From Sitta carolinensis (lineage: Eukaryota > Chordata > Aves > Passeriformes > Sittidae), in NCBI GenBank assembly GCA_032173965.1, contig JAVUNC010000015.1, positions 372,001-436,000 on the forward strand: a stretch of 64,000 bases of DNA. The letters run 5' to 3'. Numbering within the stretch: position 1 is the first letter of the stretch; every line of letters starts with the position of its first letter. The notes beneath the pieces were generated by a model, which saw only the letters and a list, made by a program, of their open reading frames with translations, did no database searches and was not told where the DNA came from. Made by a program: the position numbers and the translations under genes. Positions 35,851-54,158 of the stretch are shown here, one piece after another.

Positions 35851-38774
35851 CGCTGCCCCCCCCCCCCCGGACGAGGAGAAACCGCCCGGAAAAAGGAGAA
35901 AAAACCGGAAAAAACCCACAAAAACCAACAAAAAAACACCCCCCAAGACCCCCTCCCCAGAAAAAAAAAAAAAAAAACCCCACACAAAAACAAACAACAA
36001 AAACCGCAGACCCCCCTTTCCCCCCCCCAAAAAAAAAAAAAAATTAAAAACAAACCCGGGCCCCCCCCCAACACCATCCCCTCCCCCCCCCACTTTTCGC
36101 CGCCGTCCGCCCCCCCCGGGGGGGGGGTCCCGACCCCCCACCCCCCAGCCCACCCCCCCAAGACGTGGATGAGGGTTCGGCCTCTCTGATGTGTCCCCCC
36201 CCCCAAAAAAAAAAAAAAAAATCCCACCCCCCCCCTCCCCGGCACACACAGGGTCACCCCGGAGGGAAAATGGGGAGGGGGGCGTCAAAAAAAAAAAAAA
36301 AAAAAACCTAAAAAAAAAATCTAAAAAAAAAAACCCCCACGAGGCGCTGGAGAGGGGAGGGGTCGCGCCCCCCCCTTTATATAAAAATAATAATAATGAT
36401 AAAAAAAACCACCAAACACGCCTCTCCCCCCATGAAAAAACACGCAAAAAAAAAATTATTAAAAAATAATAATAAAAAAAAAGAGAAAACCCCGCGCCCC
36501 CCCCTCCCCAAGGCGCGCGCCCCCTCCCCCCCCCAACCCAGCACTCCCCCCCACCACTCCCCCCCTCCCCTTCCCCCCCCCCCACCCCCCCCCCCCTCAC
36601 CACCTCACACCCCCTCCCCCCCCACCCCGACCGTGGGGCCCCCCCCTCCCCTACCCGCCCACACCCGCGGGCGCTTTGGGGTAATTAGTGGCAATTACCC
36701 CCTCCCCCCCCCTCCTCGCACCTTCTGGGGTACCCCCCCCCCCCCCATTTTGAGGGTCCAACCCCCCTCCCCCATTTTGGCAAACCCCCCTCCCCCGCCC
36801 CCAATTTGGGGTCAAACCCCAACCCCCCCCCATTTTGGGGCTCCCCCCCCCCATTTTGGGGTCAAACCCCCCCCCCCCCATTTTGGGGTCAACCCCCCCC
36901 CCCCATTTTGGGGTTCCCCCCTCCCCCCATTTTGGGGTTTCATTCCCCCCTCCCCAATTTGGGTTTTCTCCCCTCTCCCCATTTTGGGGCTCCCCCCCCC
37001 ACAAATTTTTTTTTTCCCCCCTCCCCAATTTTGGTTTTTTTCCCCCCCTCCCCAATTTTTTTTTTTCCCCCCCTCCCCAATTTTGTTTTTTTTTCCCCCC
37101 TCCCCAATTTGGGATTTTTTTCCCCCCCCCCAATTTTGTTTTTTTTCCCCTCCCCATTTTTTTTTCCCCTCCCCAATTTGATTTTTTTCCCCCCTCCCAA
37201 TTTTGTTTTTTTTTCCCCCCTCCCCAATTTTGTTTTTTTTCCCCCCTCCCCAATTTTGTTTTTTTTTTCCCCCTCCCCAATTTTGGTTTTTTCCCCCCCC
37301 CCAATTTTGGGTTTTTTTTTCCCCCCTCCCCAATTTTGATTTTTTTTCCCCCCTCCCCAATTTTGGGGTTTTTTCCCCCTCCCCATTTTTGGGGCTCTCC
37401 CCCCCAATTTTTTTTCCCCCCTCCCCATTTTTGTTTTTTTTATTCCCCCTCCCCAATTTTTTTTTTCCCCCCTCCCCATTTTTGCTCTTTTTGGGGTCAA
37501 ACCCCTCCCGCCCCCCCCCATTTTGGGGTCAAACCCCCCCTTTTCGGGTCTCCCCCCCCCCACTGCTCTCCAAGTGCTTTTTTTTTCTTTTTGGGGGGGT
37601 GAAAACCCCCCAAAATCTCCCCGATTTCCCTCGATTTTACTTTTTTTTTTTTTAATCGTTTTTTGGGTAATTTCGCTCGGTTTTTGGAGGGGGGGGGGTC
37701 CCCAAATTTATCGGGGGTGGGGGGGGTGGGAGATTTTGGGGCGGATTTGGGGTTTTTGGGGTTTTCTGCACCTTCGGCTGATTCCGGCCGCCCCCCTCCC
37801 CTCCTCCCCGCCTCGGGGGGGTGTGATTTATTTTTTTTTTTTTTTTTTTTTTTTTGGGGGGGGGGTCCGCCCCTTCTCCCCCCCCCCCCCCCTCCCCCAA
37901 CCCCCGGATTTTGGGGTCACACGGACCAAAATCGCATTTGCCTTAGACCCCCCCGCGTGCCTTCCCCGCCCCCCCGAGACCCCTCCCCAAAATGGGGACA
38001 ATCATTCGGGACCCCCCCCCCCCCCCTCTATTTTTGGGCACCTCCCCCTCCCCTCATTTTGGGGTCTCCCCCCCTTCACCTTGGGGTGAACCCCCCCTCC
38101 TCTTTGTGACCCCCCCCCCCCCCCGGATTTTTGGGACCCCTCCCCACACCTGAACACGCCCCTCCCCCTCCTCCTCCACCAAGCCCCCCCCCCCCAATTT
38201 TTGGGCTCCCCCCCATTTCGGGGCCCCCCTCCCCACCAGCAATGGGACCCCCAACATTTGGGGACCCCTCCCCCCACCAGCAATGGGCCCCGCACCCCCT
38301 CCCCTCCCCCTCCCCCGGGCGATGCGACCCTCCCCCCCCCCCCCCCACCCGCCCCTCCCCCACATTTCTGGGTACCCCAATTTTGGGCCCCCTCCCCTCC
38401 CCCCGCCCCAAAATTGACCCTCCCGGGGGGAGGGGGAGGGGGGGCGATTTCGGGTGGGGGGGTGGGGGTCGGGACCTGCCCACACCAGCGTTGCACATTT
38501 TGGGGACCCCCTCCCCACCCTCCCCCCACCCCCCAGGTCGCCCCTCACCCCCCCCCCCTCCCCTCCCCCCACCCTTGCACGTGGTAGTGACGTCATTTCC
38601 CAGGGGGTGGGGTCTGCCCCTCCCCCCATCACCCCCCCACCCCCCCCCTCCCCAATCGCGGGATGAGGAAAAAAAAAAAAAAACAAACAAAAAAACGCGG
38701 GAAAAAAAAAACAAAACAAAACAAAAAAAAAAGGGGCGGAAAAAAAAGGATAAAAAAAAAAAAAAGGAAATAAA
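35851..38774 (+). other. NFIX: NFIX 3' UTR, homopolymer and pyrimidine rich
   Basis: Sequence after the SWFL stop codon has no coding content. It holds A-rich tracts (35880-36500), an array of about 25-base units CCCCTCCCCAATTTTGTTTT (about 36720-37500), further C and T runs, and A runs at 38665-38775. AATAAA at 38769-38774 is the best candidate poly(A) signal. NFIX genes are known for multi-kilobase 3' UTRs, so assignment to NFIX is reasonable but not proven by sequence. Confidence 0.55.
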
Positions 38775-38819
38775 AATGTCGTTACCCGCTGAGAGCGCCT
38801 GGGCCCCTGGGGAGGGGGC

Positions 38820-40780
<1,961 letters not shown>

Positions 40781-40784
40781 CCAG

Positions 40785-43700
40785 ATGCCAGCCGTGCCGT
40801 GGCTCTCGCTGGCCGCGCTGCTCGCCCCGCTGCTCGCCCCGGCGGTGGTCGCGCTGGCCCGCGGGCGGGGGGCTCTCACCTTCCTGGCCCTGGGGGACTG
40901 GGGGGGGCTGCCCGAGCCCCCCTTTGTCACCGCCCGGCAGCTGGCCACGGCGGCGGCCATGGGCCAGGCGGCCACCGAGCGCGGCGGCGACTTCGTGCTG
41001 GCCCTGGGCGACAACTTCTACTACGAGGGGGTGCGGGACGAGTGGGACCCCCGCTTCCAGGTGAGCCCGGGGGGCACCGGGGGGCACTGGGGGGCACCGG
41101 GGGCATTGGGGGGCATTGGGGGCACTGGGGGGCACCGGGGCATTGGGGGACACTGGGGGGCACTGGGGGGCACCGGGGGCATTGGGGGCACTGGGGGGCA
41201 CTGGGGGCATTGGGACTGCAACTGGGGGGCACTGGGGGCACTGGGGGGCACTGGGGTGGCACCGGGACACCCTGGGGGGCAATTGGGGGGGGCATTGGGG
41301 GCACGAACGGGGGGCACTGGGGGCATTGGGACAACGGGGGGCACTGGGGGACATTGGGGGGCACTGGGGGGCATTGGGACAACGGGGGGCACTGGGGGGC
41401 ATTGGGGGGCACTGGGGGCATTGGGGGGCACTGGGGGGCACTGGGGGGCACTGGGGGGCATTGGGGGGCACTGGGGGCACTGGGAGCAACGGGGGGCATT
41501 GGGGGGCACTGGGGGCACTGGGGGGCACCGGGGGGCACTGGGGGGCATTTGGGGGCATTGGGGGCACTGGGACAACGGGGGCATTGGGGGACACCGGGGG
41601 GCACGGGGGGCACTGGGACACCGGGGGACAACGCGACACTGCGGGCACACGCCCTCGAGGACCCTGTGTCCCCCCGCAGGATGTGCCCAGTGTCCCCAGT
41701 GCCCCCCCAATGTCCCCATTGCCCCTCGATGTCCCCGATGTCCCCATTGGCCCCCCCCCCCAATTTCCCCAATGCCCCCCATGTCCCCTATGTCCCCCCA
41801 TGTCCCCCCATGTCCCCATTGCCCCTCGATGTCCCCCGTGTCCCCCGTGTCCCCCAGGACACCTTCGAGCGCGTGTTCGTGTCCCCCCAATGTCCCCCCG
41901 ATGTCCCCATTGCCCCCCCAATGCCCCCAATGTCCCCAAGGCCCCCAATGCCCCCCAATGTCCCCGATGTCCCCGATGTCCCCCAATGTCCCAATGTCCC
42001 CCCAATGTCCCCGTGTCCCCCCAGGACACCTTCGAGCGCGTGTTCGTGTCCCCCTGATGTCCCTGATGTCCCCCCAATGTCCCCAAAGCCCCCGATGTCC
42101 CCAATGTCCCTGATGTCCCTGATGTCCCCCCAATGTCCCCAATGTCCCCCAATGTCCCCGTGTCCCCCAGGACACCTTCGAGCGCGTGTTCGTGTCCCCG
42201 GGGCTCCGCGGGCTCCCCTGGTACGTCCTGGCCGGGAACCACGACCACGCCGGCAACGTGACAGCCCAGCTGAGCTACAGCCGGCACTCCCCCGCGCTGG
42301 TACGGCCACAGGTGTCCCCAGGTGTCCCCCCAGGTGTCCCCGAGTGTCCACAGGTGTCCCCCCAGGTGTCCCCGAGTGTCCACAGGTGTCCCCCCAGGTA
42401 TCCCCGAGTGTCCCCGTGTCCCACAGACGCTTCTCCCACCCCTCCTACCTCCCATTCTTTTAGGCTGTGGTGTCCCCAGGTCACCTCTGGGTGTCCCCAG
42501 GTGTCCCCAGATCCCCTCCAGGTGCCCCCAGGTCCCCTCAGGATGCCCCCCAATGCCCCCAAGTCCCCCCAGATGCCCCCCAGACTCCCCCAGACACCCC
42601 CCCAATGCCCCCAAGTCCCCCCAAAATGCCCCCAGACGTCCCCCCAATGCCCCCAAGTCCCCCCAAATGCCCCCAGACATCCCCCCAATGCCCCCAAGTC
42701 CCCCCAGATGCCCCCCAGGCTCCCCCAGATGTCCCCCAAATGCCCCCCAGACGCCCCCCCAATGCCCCCAAGTCCCCCCAAATGCCCCCAGGCTCCCCCA
42801 GACGTCCCCCCAATGCCCCCAAGTCCCCCAAATGCCCCCAGACATCCCCCCAATGCCCCCAAGTCCCCCCAAATGCCCCCCAGCTCCCCCAGACGCCCCC
42901 CCAATGCCCCCAAGTCCCCCCAAATGCCCCCCAGGCTCCCCCAGACACCCCCGGTGCCCCCCGCAGGCACTTCCCGCACCCCTACTACAGCCTGCGGCTT
43001 CACCTGCCCGGCTCCAACGCCTCGGCGCGGCTGCTGGCGCTGGACACGGAGCTGCTGTGCGGCCACGCCGACGATTTCGGTACCGGGAGCGGCCCCGCGG
43101 GGCCCCGGGACGCGGCCGCGGCCGCCGCTCACACTGGCCTGGCTGCGGGCGCACCTGGAGGCGGCGGCCGGCGACCGCTTCGTGCTGGTGGCCGGCCACT
43201 ACCCGGTGTGGTCGGTGGCCAAGCACGGCCCCACGCCGTGCCTGCTGCGCCTGCTGCGGCCGCTGCTGCGGCGCCACCGCGTCACCGCCTACCTGTGCGG
43301 CCACGACCACAACCTGCAGGTGAGGGGCCACGGGCGGGGCACGGGGGCGAGATGGGGTCTGTCCGGGGAGGGGGTCGAGGGGAGGGGGAGAGCTGGAGTC
43401 TGTCCGGTGGGGAGGGGGAGAGCTGGAGTCTGTCCGGGGAGGGATCTGGAGGGGAGGGGGATTAAAGAAACCTGCCCAAGGTGGTGCGGGGAGACCTGGA
43501 GTCTGTCCGGGCAGGGGGGACCTGGAATCTGCCCGGGGAGGGGGGACCTGGAATCTGCTAGGGGAGGGGGAGACCTGGAATCTGCCCGGGGAGGGGGAGA
43601 CCTGGAATCTGCTAGGGGAGGGGGAGACCTGGAATCTGTCCGGGGAGGGATCTGGAGGGGAGGAGGAGACCTGGAATCTGCTCAAGGTGTCCCCAAGGTG

Positions 43701-44500
43701 TGCGGAGAGACCTGGAATCTGCTCGGGGAGGGGTTCGAGGGGAGGGGGATACAAGAAACCTGCCCAAGGTGCGCCCAGGTGTGCAGGGTCCCCTAAACCC
43801 GCTCCGGGGGTCTCCCCAGGTGTGCAGGGACCCCTAAACCCGCTCTGGGGGTGTCCCCAGGTGTGCAGAGACCCCTAAACTCGCTCTGGGGGTCTCCCCA
43901 GGTGTGCAGGGACCCCTAAACCCGCTCCGGGGGTCTCCCCAGGTGTGCAGAGACCCCTAAACCCGCTCTGGGGGTCTCTCCCAGGTGTGCAGGGACCCCT
44001 AAACTCGCTCTGGGGGTGTCCCCAGGTGTGCAGGGACCCCTAAACTCGCTCTGGGGGTCTCCCCAGGTGTGCAGGGACCCCCTAATTTTGCTCCGGGGGT
44101 CTCCCCAGGTGTGCAGAGACCCCTAAACCCGCTCTGGGGGTCTCCCCAGGTGTGCAGAGACCCCTAAACCCGCTCCGGGGGTCTCCCCAGGTGTGCAGGG
44201 ACCCCCTAATTTTGCTCCGGGGGTCTCCCCAGGTGCGTCCCCCTCTAACCCCCCCTTCTCTCCCGCAGTACCTGGAGGAGGGGGGGGTGGGCTACATCCT
44301 GAGCGGCGCCGGGAATTTCATGGAGGACTCCCGGCCCCACGAGGGCTCCGTGCCCCCCGGCTCGCTCCGCTTCTTCTTCGGTAGCCCGCCAGCCGCGGCT
44401 TCGCCCACCTGCGCCTGGAGCCCGGCGCGGCCACCGTCACCTTCCTGGAGGCCACCGGGCGCGTCCTGCACCGCGTGACGCTGCCGCCCCGGCAGCCTGA
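40785..44500 (+). CDS. ACP5: ACP5, tartrate-resistant acid phosphatase (purple acid phosphatase)
   Basis: TRAP is a secreted and lysosomal binuclear-iron phosphatase of osteoclasts and macrophages. Coding exons: 40785-41060, 42171-42299, 42967-43319 and 44269-44500. The start ATG directly follows an acceptor and gives a signal peptide rich in Leu/Ala. Metal-ligand motifs appear in order: [44 protein letters not shown] and [13 protein letters not shown] in exon 3 and NAS in exon 4 are glycosylation sequons. Exon 3 seems to carry one extra C before its donor: SPRW joins HFPHPYY only if a C is removed. Exon 4 has an indel near 43130 and exon 5 near 44385. The natural stop after LPPRQP is masked by one missing base, so the raw frame runs into the 3' minisatellite. 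Confidence 0.94.
41061..42170 (+). repeat. ACP5: ACP5 intron 2: G-rich array, then complementary C-rich array, plus two decoy exon starts
   Basis: 41070-41640 repeats GGGGGGCACTGGGGGCATTG. 41690-42160 repeats CCCCCAATGTCCCC and CCAATGCCCCCC, close to the reverse complement. Inside the second array, at 41858-41886 and 42025-42053, are exact copies of the first 29 bases of exon 3, each preceded by the same acceptor. The real exon begins at 42171. Confidence 0.9.
42300..42966 (+). repeat. ACP5 intron 3 array
   Basis: CAGGTGTCCCC units lead into units of about 30 bases with CCCCCCAATGCCCCCAAGTC. At about 42427-42450 an acceptor followed by ACGCTTCTCCCACCCCTCC loosely resembles the start of exon 4; this may be a diverged copy or chance. 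Confidence 0.8.
43360..44240 (+). repeat. ACP5 intron 4 arrays
   Basis: 43360-43740 repeats GGGGAGACCTGGAATCTG with GGGGAGGG. 43760-44240 holds about eleven units of about 42 bases built from CCCCAGGTGTGCAGGGACCC and CTAAACCCGCTC. Each unit ends in CTCCCCAG, a potential acceptor. Confidence 0.9.
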
Positions 44501-45295
44501 GCCCGGACACCGGGACACCGGACCCCGGGACACCGGGATACCGGGACACCGGGACACCGGGACACCGGGACACCGAGATACCGGGACACCGAACCGGGAT
44601 ACCGGGACACCGGGAAAACCGGGATACCGGGATACCGGGACACCGGGGACACCGGGACACCGGATACCGGGACACCGGGACACCGGGGACACCGGGACAC
44701 CGGGATACCGGGACACCGGGATACCGGGACACCGGGACACCGGATACCGGGACACCGGGACACCGGGGACACCGGGATACCGGGACACCGGGATACTGGG
44801 ACACCGGGACACCGGGATACCGGGATACCGGGATACCGGGACACCGGGGACACCGGGACACCGGGATACCGGGGACACCGGGGACACCGGGGACACCGGG
44901 ACACCGGGATACCGGGGACACCGGGACACCGGGATACCGGGACACCGGGATACCGGGACCCCTGCCCCGGGACACCGGGATACCGGGACCCCTGCCCTGG
45001 GATACCGGGACACCGGGACACTGGGAACACCGGGAGACCGGGATACCGGGACACTGGGATACCGGGACCCCTGCCCTGGGATACCGGGACACCGGGGCAC
45101 CGGATACCGGGCACACCGGGACCCCTGCCCTGAGCCCCGGGGACACCGGGACCACTGCCCTGGGTACAACGGGACCCCTGCCCTGGGATACCGGGACCCC
45201 TGCCCTGCGATACCGGGACCCCTGCCCTGGGATACCGGGACCCCTGCCCTGCGATACCGGGACCCCTGCCCTGAGCCCCGGCACACCGGGACCCC
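44501..45295 (+). repeat. Minisatellite in the ACP5 3' UTR
   Basis: Nine-base units GGGATACCG and GGGACACCG pass into units with GGGACCCCTGCCCTGGGATA. The array begins immediately after the ACP5 coding end. It is open in one frame for nearly 300 codons, which would extend the protein if the frame were taken literally. Confidence 0.92.
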
Positions 45296-45369
45296 CGCCC
45301 CGCGGACCCTGGTGACCCGGGGCACGGCGCCCCCCGAGCCGTGCGGACCGCCCGGTGCCCCCCATCCCC

Positions 45370-45375
45370 AATAAA
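45370..45375 (+). terminator. ACP5: ACP5 poly(A) signal AATAAA
   Basis: The only AATAAA after ACP5 and before the ELOF1 promoter; it is followed by a short GC-rich region. Confidence 0.7.
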
Positions 45376-45459
45376 GGCTCCGAGCGGCGCCAGCCCCGAA
45401 TCCGCCGGGATTCGCCCCAAAACCGCGGGGGCGGGGCCTCGGCGCGGCGGACACGCCTC

Positions 45460-46530
<1,071 letters not shown>

Positions 46531-46589
46531 CCCCGGGGGCGAGGGGACACGGGGGGGCTGTGCCCCAACCGGGGGGCGAGGGGAGCCCG

Positions 46590-47170
46590 GGGACCCGGGG
46601 ACACCCCCAGATCCCGGCGACAACAGCCCCGGGGCCCGGTGACACCCCCAGGTCCCGGTGAGACCCCCAGATCCCGGTGAGACCCCCAGATCCCGGTGAC
46701 ACCCCCAGATCCCGGTGTCACCCCCAGGGTCCCGGTGACACCCCCAGCTCCCGGTGACACCCCCAGAGTCCCGGTGTCACCCCCAGATCCCGGTGTCACC
46801 CCAGGTCCCGGTGTACCCCCACCCGTGTCACCCCCAGGGTCCCGGTGACACCCCCAGGTCCCGGTGACACCCAGTCCCGGGACCTCCCGGTCCGAGACCC
46901 CCAGCTCCCGGTGTCACCCCCAGCTCCCGGTGAGACCCCCAGATCCCGGTGACACCCCCAGGGTCCCGGTGTCACCCCCAGCTCCCGGTGGCACCCCCAG
47001 GTCCCGGGGACACCCCCAGGGTCCCGGTGTCACCCCCAGCTCCCGGTGGCACCCCCAGGGTCCCGGTGACACCCCCAGGGTCCCGGTGTCACCCCCACTC
47101 CCGGAACCCAGCTCCCGGGGCACCCCCAGCTCCCGGTGACACCCCCAGGGTCCCGGTGTCACCCCCGCTC
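46590..47170 (+). repeat. ELOF1 3' UTR array
   Basis: Units of about 17-20 bases of the type GGTCCCGGTGACACCCCCA fill the ELOF1 3' UTR before its poly(A) signal. Confidence 0.88.
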
Positions 47171-47273
47171 CCGGTGGCGCGGTGACATTTCCCCCCCCCG
47201 GGACCCCCCGATGTCCCCAAGGACCCGCGGGGACACCGGGGCGGGTGTGACGCGCCCGGGGGGGCTGCCCTGG

Positions 47274-47279
47274 AATAAA
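47274..47279 (+). terminator. ELOF1: ELOF1 poly(A) signal AATAAA
   Basis: AATAAA follows the array about 745 bases after the ELOF1 stop. The converging CNN1 signal is only about 270 bases further on; between them lies a GTGTCCCGGTGCCACCCCCG array. Confidence 0.75.
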
Positions 47280-47549
47280 CGCCCCGAGCTGGAGTCCCCG
47301 GTGTGCCGGTGTCTCTGTGCCACCCCCGCTGTCCCGGTGCCACCCCCGGTGCCACCCCCGGTGTCCCGGTGCCACCCCCGGTGTCCCGGTGCCACCCCCG
47401 GTGCACCCCCGGTGTCCCGGTGCCACCCCCGGTGCCATCCCCGGTGTCCCTGTGCCATCCCCGGTGTCCCGGTGCCACCCCCGGTGTCCCGGTGCCATCC
47501 CGTGTCCCCACACCCGCTCCCACAGCACCATCCCTTTTGCGTGTGGATT

Positions 47550-47555
47550 TTTATT
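47550..47555 (-). terminator. CNN1: CNN1 poly(A) signal AATAAA (minus strand)
   Basis: TTTATT on the plus strand reads AATAAA for CNN1, about 760 bases after its stop codon. Confidence 0.7.
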
Positions 47556-47599
47556 GTGCCTCGGTGGCTTCACACGTGGCGGGGCCGAACCCCCCGGGC

Positions 47600-48250
47600 C
47601 CGAACCGGGGCCGATCCCGGGATTGTTTCACCCTCGGGACCGATCCCGGGATTGTTTCACCCTCGGGGGCGATCCCGGGATTGTTTCACCCCCGGGGCCG
47701 ATCCCGGGATTGTTTCACACCCCGGGGCCGATCCCGGGATTGTTTCACCCCCGGGGCCGATCCCGGGATTGTTTCACCCCCGGGACCGATCCCGGGGCCA
47801 ATTCCATGATCGTTCCCTCCCGAGACCAATCCCGGGATCGTTCCCCCGGGCCCGATGCCGATCCCCCCCAGGAGCATCCCCGGGACTGACCCCGGGGCTG
47901 TCCCGGTTCCCCCGGAGCTGTCCCGGTTCCCCCGGAGCCGACCCCGGAGCTGTCCCGGTTTCCCCGGAGCTGTCCCGGTTCCCCCGGAGCTGTCCCGGTT
48001 CCCCGGAGCCGACCCCGGGGCTGTCCCGGTTCCCCCGGAGCCGACCCCGGGGCTGTCCCGGTTCCCCCGGAGCTGTCCCGGTTCCCCCGGAGCCGACCCC
48101 GGGGCTGTCCCGGTTGCCCCGGGGCTGCCCCGGTTGCCCCGGGGCTGTCCCGGTTCCCCCGGAGCTGTCCCGGTTCCCCCGGAGCCGACCCCGGGGCTGT
48201 CCCGGTTGCCCCGGGGCTGTCCCGGTTGCCCCGGGGCTGACCCGTTGCCC
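47600..48250 (-). repeat. Two arrays in the CNN1 3' UTR
   Basis: 47600-47860 repeats GATCCCGGGATTGTTTCACC. 47880-48250 repeats GAGCTGTCCCGGTTCCCCCG. Both would be transcribed in the CNN1 3' UTR. Confidence 0.88.
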
Positions 48251-48316
48251 CGCGGGCGCGGTGAGGCCGGTGGGTGACGAGCGGTGGCGGGGTGCAAGCG
48301 GCCGCGGGGCCGGCGG

Positions 48317-53050
<4,734 letters not shown>

Positions 53051-54158
53051 TTCGGGGGTCCCGGGAGGGGCTGGGCGGGGGGGGGGGGAGGGTCGCGGTG
53101 GCTCCGGTGGGGTGGAGGCGGGCGGGTCGCGCCGGTTCGGGGTTGTCCCGGGTGGGTTCGGGGTTGTCCCGGGTCGGGTCGGTGCCCTCGGGTCGGGTCG
53201 GTGCCCTCGCTCGCTCCCTCCCGGTCCCGTCCCGGCGCCGCCGCCACTTTTAAAAGTGGGCGGTGGGCGCGAAGCCCCCCCCGGACCGGGGCGGCCGCAG
53301 CCAATCCGCGGCCTCCGCAGCGCTGACGTCACGGCGGGGCGGGTGATGGCGTCATTTTTTCCACATTTAGCGGGGGGGATCCCGGAGAGGGGGGTGGGGG
53401 GATCCCGGGGGGGGGGGAAACAGGGGAGTCCCGGAGCGGCCCCCCCGCCCCAAAGCAGCCCCTGCCCGCTCTCCCCCTCCCACCGGACCCCCGCGTCCCC
53501 CTCCCGGTCACCCGGGGGACCCCCCAGAGCGGGGACCCCCCTCAGGACACCGGGGTCTCCCCACCATGCCCGGGGACCCCCCCCAACCCCCGGGGCACCT
53601 GGGGCCTTTTCCCGCACACCTGGGACCCCCCCCGCCGGTGCCGCGGGACCCCCCAGGCCCCCGGGGTTCGCCCCCCCCGCCGGTGCCGTCAGCGGATCGG
53701 ACTCCGCCGCCCCCTCGGGGGGAGGGCGCGACTCGTCACGGGTGGGGAATGTCCCCCGCCCCCTCCCCGTCCCCTCCCCAGCGGCAGGGGGGGCACCCAG
53801 GATCCCCCCCCCCATCCCGGAGCCGCCGTTCCCGTTTAACGGAGCCGGCGCGGCTCTGACATCACCGCTAACCCCCGTGACGTCACCGCGTAGCCCCGAC
53901 CCGCAGCTCATGCCGGGGTCCCGCGCTGACGTCACGGGGGAACCCCCTCCGAGCCCCGCCCCTCGCTCTCCGCCAATCAGCGCGCTCGTCGCAGCCGCGG
54001 GATGAAAGCCGCGCGCCCATTGGCTGCGGCGCAGGCCCCGCCTCCCCTTGACCCTGAGGCGCGGGGTCAGCGCCAAGATGGCGGCGCCCAGCGGGAGCGC
54101 GCCGTGACCGCGGCACCGGCACCGACCCCGGTACCGACCCCGGTACCGGCACCGGCAC
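53051..54158. promoter_or_regulatory. Head-to-head CNN1/ECSIT promoter with three CREs
   Basis: CNN1 (left) and ECSIT (right) start 1.1 kb apart on opposite strands. TGACGTCA palindromes lie at 53324-53331, 53878-53885 and 53927-53934. CCAAT occurs at about 53300 and 53973, ATTGG at about 54019, and a YY1-type CAAGATGGCGGC just upstream of ECSIT at about 54073. No gene is seen inside the interval. Confidence 0.65.

Noticed and set aside
42427..42460. Possible diverged copy of the ACP5 exon 4 start
   Set aside because: Similarity is partial and the C/T-rich context makes chance likely, so it is not counted with the clear decoys.
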